From Bifidobacterium breve (GTDB lineage Bacteria > Actinomycetota > Actinomycetes > S36-B12): DNA of 7,549 nt. The DNA lies in the NCBI GenBank assembly GCA_945900705.1, contig CAMDKJ010000080.1, positions 1-7,549 on the forward strand, read 5' to 3'. The notes beneath the pieces were generated by a model. That model saw only the letters and a program-made list of their open reading frames with translations, was not told the origin of the DNA and did no database searches. Of the stretch, positions 6,108 through 7,549 are shown piece by piece; position 1 is the first letter of the stretch; every line of letters starts with the position of its first letter. The position numbers and the translations under genes were made by a program.

Positions 6108-7549
6108 ATGCGCACCAATCTGGCGATATTTTTCCTAGGGCTAGGCCTGATACTCCCGCTGGCCCCGACAGCCGTGGCGCAGGCCCCACTGGGCTCTCCG
6201 ATTAGCACCCCCATGGGAGCCACCCGCGTGGCTCCTAGCGCGATGGCTCGTGCCGCCGCCGCGACCGGCACGCCTGCGGCGATCTTGGCCACGGTGCCCG
6301 CGGTCTCACCGCTGCGAGTGGGATACGGACCGGGCCTGTTTCCGTCTATGGCTTCCAAGGCTAAAGACAAGCGCGGATGCACCCTACGCAATCAGATGCT
6401 GATCAAATTGGCGACTAAGAAGCCGCGGGTGGGGGCCGGATGCACGCTTACCGGCGGCCTTTGGACCCTTGATTTCGGTGCTTCTAAAACCAATCAGGCG
6501 TCCAAGGTGAAACTTGGCAAGTTAATGCCTGACCTTTATGTCTATGGCCAGGGTGCCTACCTTTGGACACAACAGCAGCGCGCCGCATACTCAACAACGG
6601 TGGTTAAGGCTGCCACCAGCTCGAAAACTAGATCTAAAGCAACAACGATTAGTCCTATTATTTGGCTTCCAACTATCTCAAACCTTCAACCGGTATCTCG
6701 CCAAGGCTTTATTATTATGAAGTCCCTATTGGACTTACTGATAAGTTCACCAGACCCGACGGTACAACTGGCGGCTTTGAAATTAAGGCACCCGCTCTTC
6801 TTCGAATCCTGGACTGTGGCGACAGTACTTAACGCCAAGGCTTGGGGCTTGAGTTTCTCGCCGAAGGTCTTTGCGAATTTTCAGTTAACGATCGATGAAT
6901 GCGCAAATAACCCATCTCCCTCACAAGATATCTGCTCGAATAGTTATGCCGTCCCCAACGAGGCCCAGCAATTCAACGTGGTCGCTGTCCCGCAGATTGC
7001 CTCTGAGATGGCGGCACCTGAGCCAGCAATCCTGAATTCGTATAGCGCGCCAACTAGTCCGGCCGTGGGTCGTGACCTATTCGGCATCCACGCACCGGCT
7101 GACTGGGTTAGTGATGTGGCCAGCGGGTACGAGGGGCCAACTGATCCGGCAACTATCCCGAACGTGCCAGTTGGGTATGTGCGGTTGTGGGACACCGAAA
7201 CCAAGTGGCGAGATATTGAGCCGACCCCGGGCAAATTCGTGTGGCGTAAATTGCAAAAGCAGATTGAAACGGCGCAGGTGCTAAACGCAAGGGTGATGCT
7301 GGTACTAGGTGGCACACCAGCGTGGGCAGGTGGTGGTGGTGTAACGGATAACCCGACCAATATCGCTGACTGGCGCAGTTACGTGCGTGAAGTCTCATGC
7401 AAATACGGCCCATCAATCAGCGCATATGAGGTTTGGAACGAAGCTAACTTGGATACTTTCTACAGCGGTACCCCGGCGCAGATGGCCGATCTAACCTTGG
7501 CGGCTTTCGAAGAGATCCGTAAATGCAATCCGAGCGCTATCGTGGTGGC
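6108..7549 (+). CDS. Secreted protein: degenerate DUF1524/HNH-like domain fused to GH39-like glycoside hydrolase, 3' end cut
   Basis: The frame is open for 480 codons from ATG at 6108 to the right edge. Residues 1-24 are a signal peptide (hydrophobic LAIFFLGLGLILPLAP, cleavage likely AVA|QA), followed by an Ala/Pro-rich linker. Residues about 88-200 match the GmrSD C-terminal/DUF1524 HNH family: RGCTLRNQMLI (89-99), VGAGCTLTGGLWT (108-120), GAYLWT (149-154) and WLP (186-188). The catalytic Asp-His of that family is replaced by Gly-Lys (137-138), so it is probably not a nuclease; C91 and C112 may form a disulfide. A less characterised stretch (about 200-320, with C265 and C276) follows. From about 321 there is a (beta/alpha)8 glycosidase of clan GH-A, closest by eye to GH39: GIHAPADW, VRLWDTETKWRDIEPTPGKF (358-377), LVLGGTPAWA (398-407) and YEVWNEAN (440-447) with E445 as probable acid/base. 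The nucleophile Glu lies beyond the window. It likely cleaves an extracellular or envelope glycan; the substrate is unknown. Confidence 0.85.
   Translation, partial: MRTNLAIFFLGLGLILPLAPTAVAQAPLGSPISTPMGATRVAPSAMARAAAATGTPAAILATVPAVSPLRVGYGPGLFPSMASKAKDKRGCTLRNQMLIKLATKKPRVGAGCTLTGGLWTLDFGASKTNQASKVKLGKLMPDLYVYGQGAYLWTQQQRAAYSTTVVKAATSSKTRSKATTISPIIWLPTISNLQPVSRQGFIIMKSLLDLLISSPDPTVQLAALKLRHPLFFESWTVATVLNAKAWGLSFSPKVFANFQLTIDECANNPSPSQDICSNSYAVPNEAQQFNVVAVPQIASEMAAPEPAILNSYSAPTSPAVGRDLFGIHAPADWVSDVASGYEGPTDPATIPNVPVGYVRLWDTETKWRDIEPTPGKFVWRKLQKQIETAQVLNARVMLVLGGTPAWAGGGGVTDNPTNIADWRSYVREVSCKYGPSISAYEVWNEANLDTFYSGTPAQMADLTLAAFEEIRKCNPSAIVV

Noticed and set aside
5930..6391. Minus-strand open frame of 153 codons across the divergent intergenic region
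   Set aside because: It is antisense to the signal peptide and linker of the secreted protein and runs through the mscR ribosome-binding site. No family is recognisable.
6480..6930. Frameshift or pseudogenisation of the HNH-like region
   Set aside because: The diverged region stays in the same frame as both the upstream signal peptide and the downstream glycosidase, with no stop over 480 codons. An intact gene with a degenerate domain explains it better.

Overview
The window looks like chromosomal DNA from an actinobacterium (Actinomycetota) of moderate GC content. The clearest evidence is a full-length mycothiol-dependent formaldehyde dehydrogenase / S-nitrosomycothiol reductase (mscR type); mycothiol is the thiol of this phylum. 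Supporting signs are a GTG start, a likely leaderless mRNA and actinobacterial-style Opp/Dpp transporter proteins. I cannot name a genus. No RNA gene, CRISPR array or insertion sequence is visible.

Layout. Positions 1-5937 are coded on the minus strand, so they read from right to left. First come mscR (5937-4852) and a metallo-beta-lactamase-fold hydrolase (4852-4226) that overlaps it by one base. A luciferase-like flavin monooxygenase (4173-3190) follows, then, 9 nt on, a 63-residue cysteine-rich protein (3180-2989). After a 192-nt gap comes a peptide-type ABC transporter: permease B (2796-1819), permease C (1822-947) and an ATPase that runs off the left edge (950-1). The three transporter genes are joined by ATGA overlaps.

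After a 170-nt divergent intergenic region, one plus-strand gene starts at 6108 and runs off the right edge. It encodes a secreted protein with an unusual architecture: a signal peptide, then a domain recognisable as the GmrSD C-terminal/DUF1524 HNH-nuclease fold but without its catalytic residues, then a GH39-like (clan GH-A) glycoside hydrolase domain with a WNEAN acid/base motif. This is the most unusual object in the window.

How the genes may work together. MscR oxidises the formaldehyde-mycothiol adduct, and the coupled MBL hydrolase is a good candidate to cleave the resulting S-formylmycothiol. The flavin monooxygenase and its small metal-binding partner could either produce the formaldehyde (oxidative demethylation) or act in a separate redox role; this is inference. 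The ABC transporter imports peptides or similar small solutes, but its binding protein is not in the window. The secreted GH fusion is divergently transcribed and probably acts on an extracellular or cell-envelope glycan.
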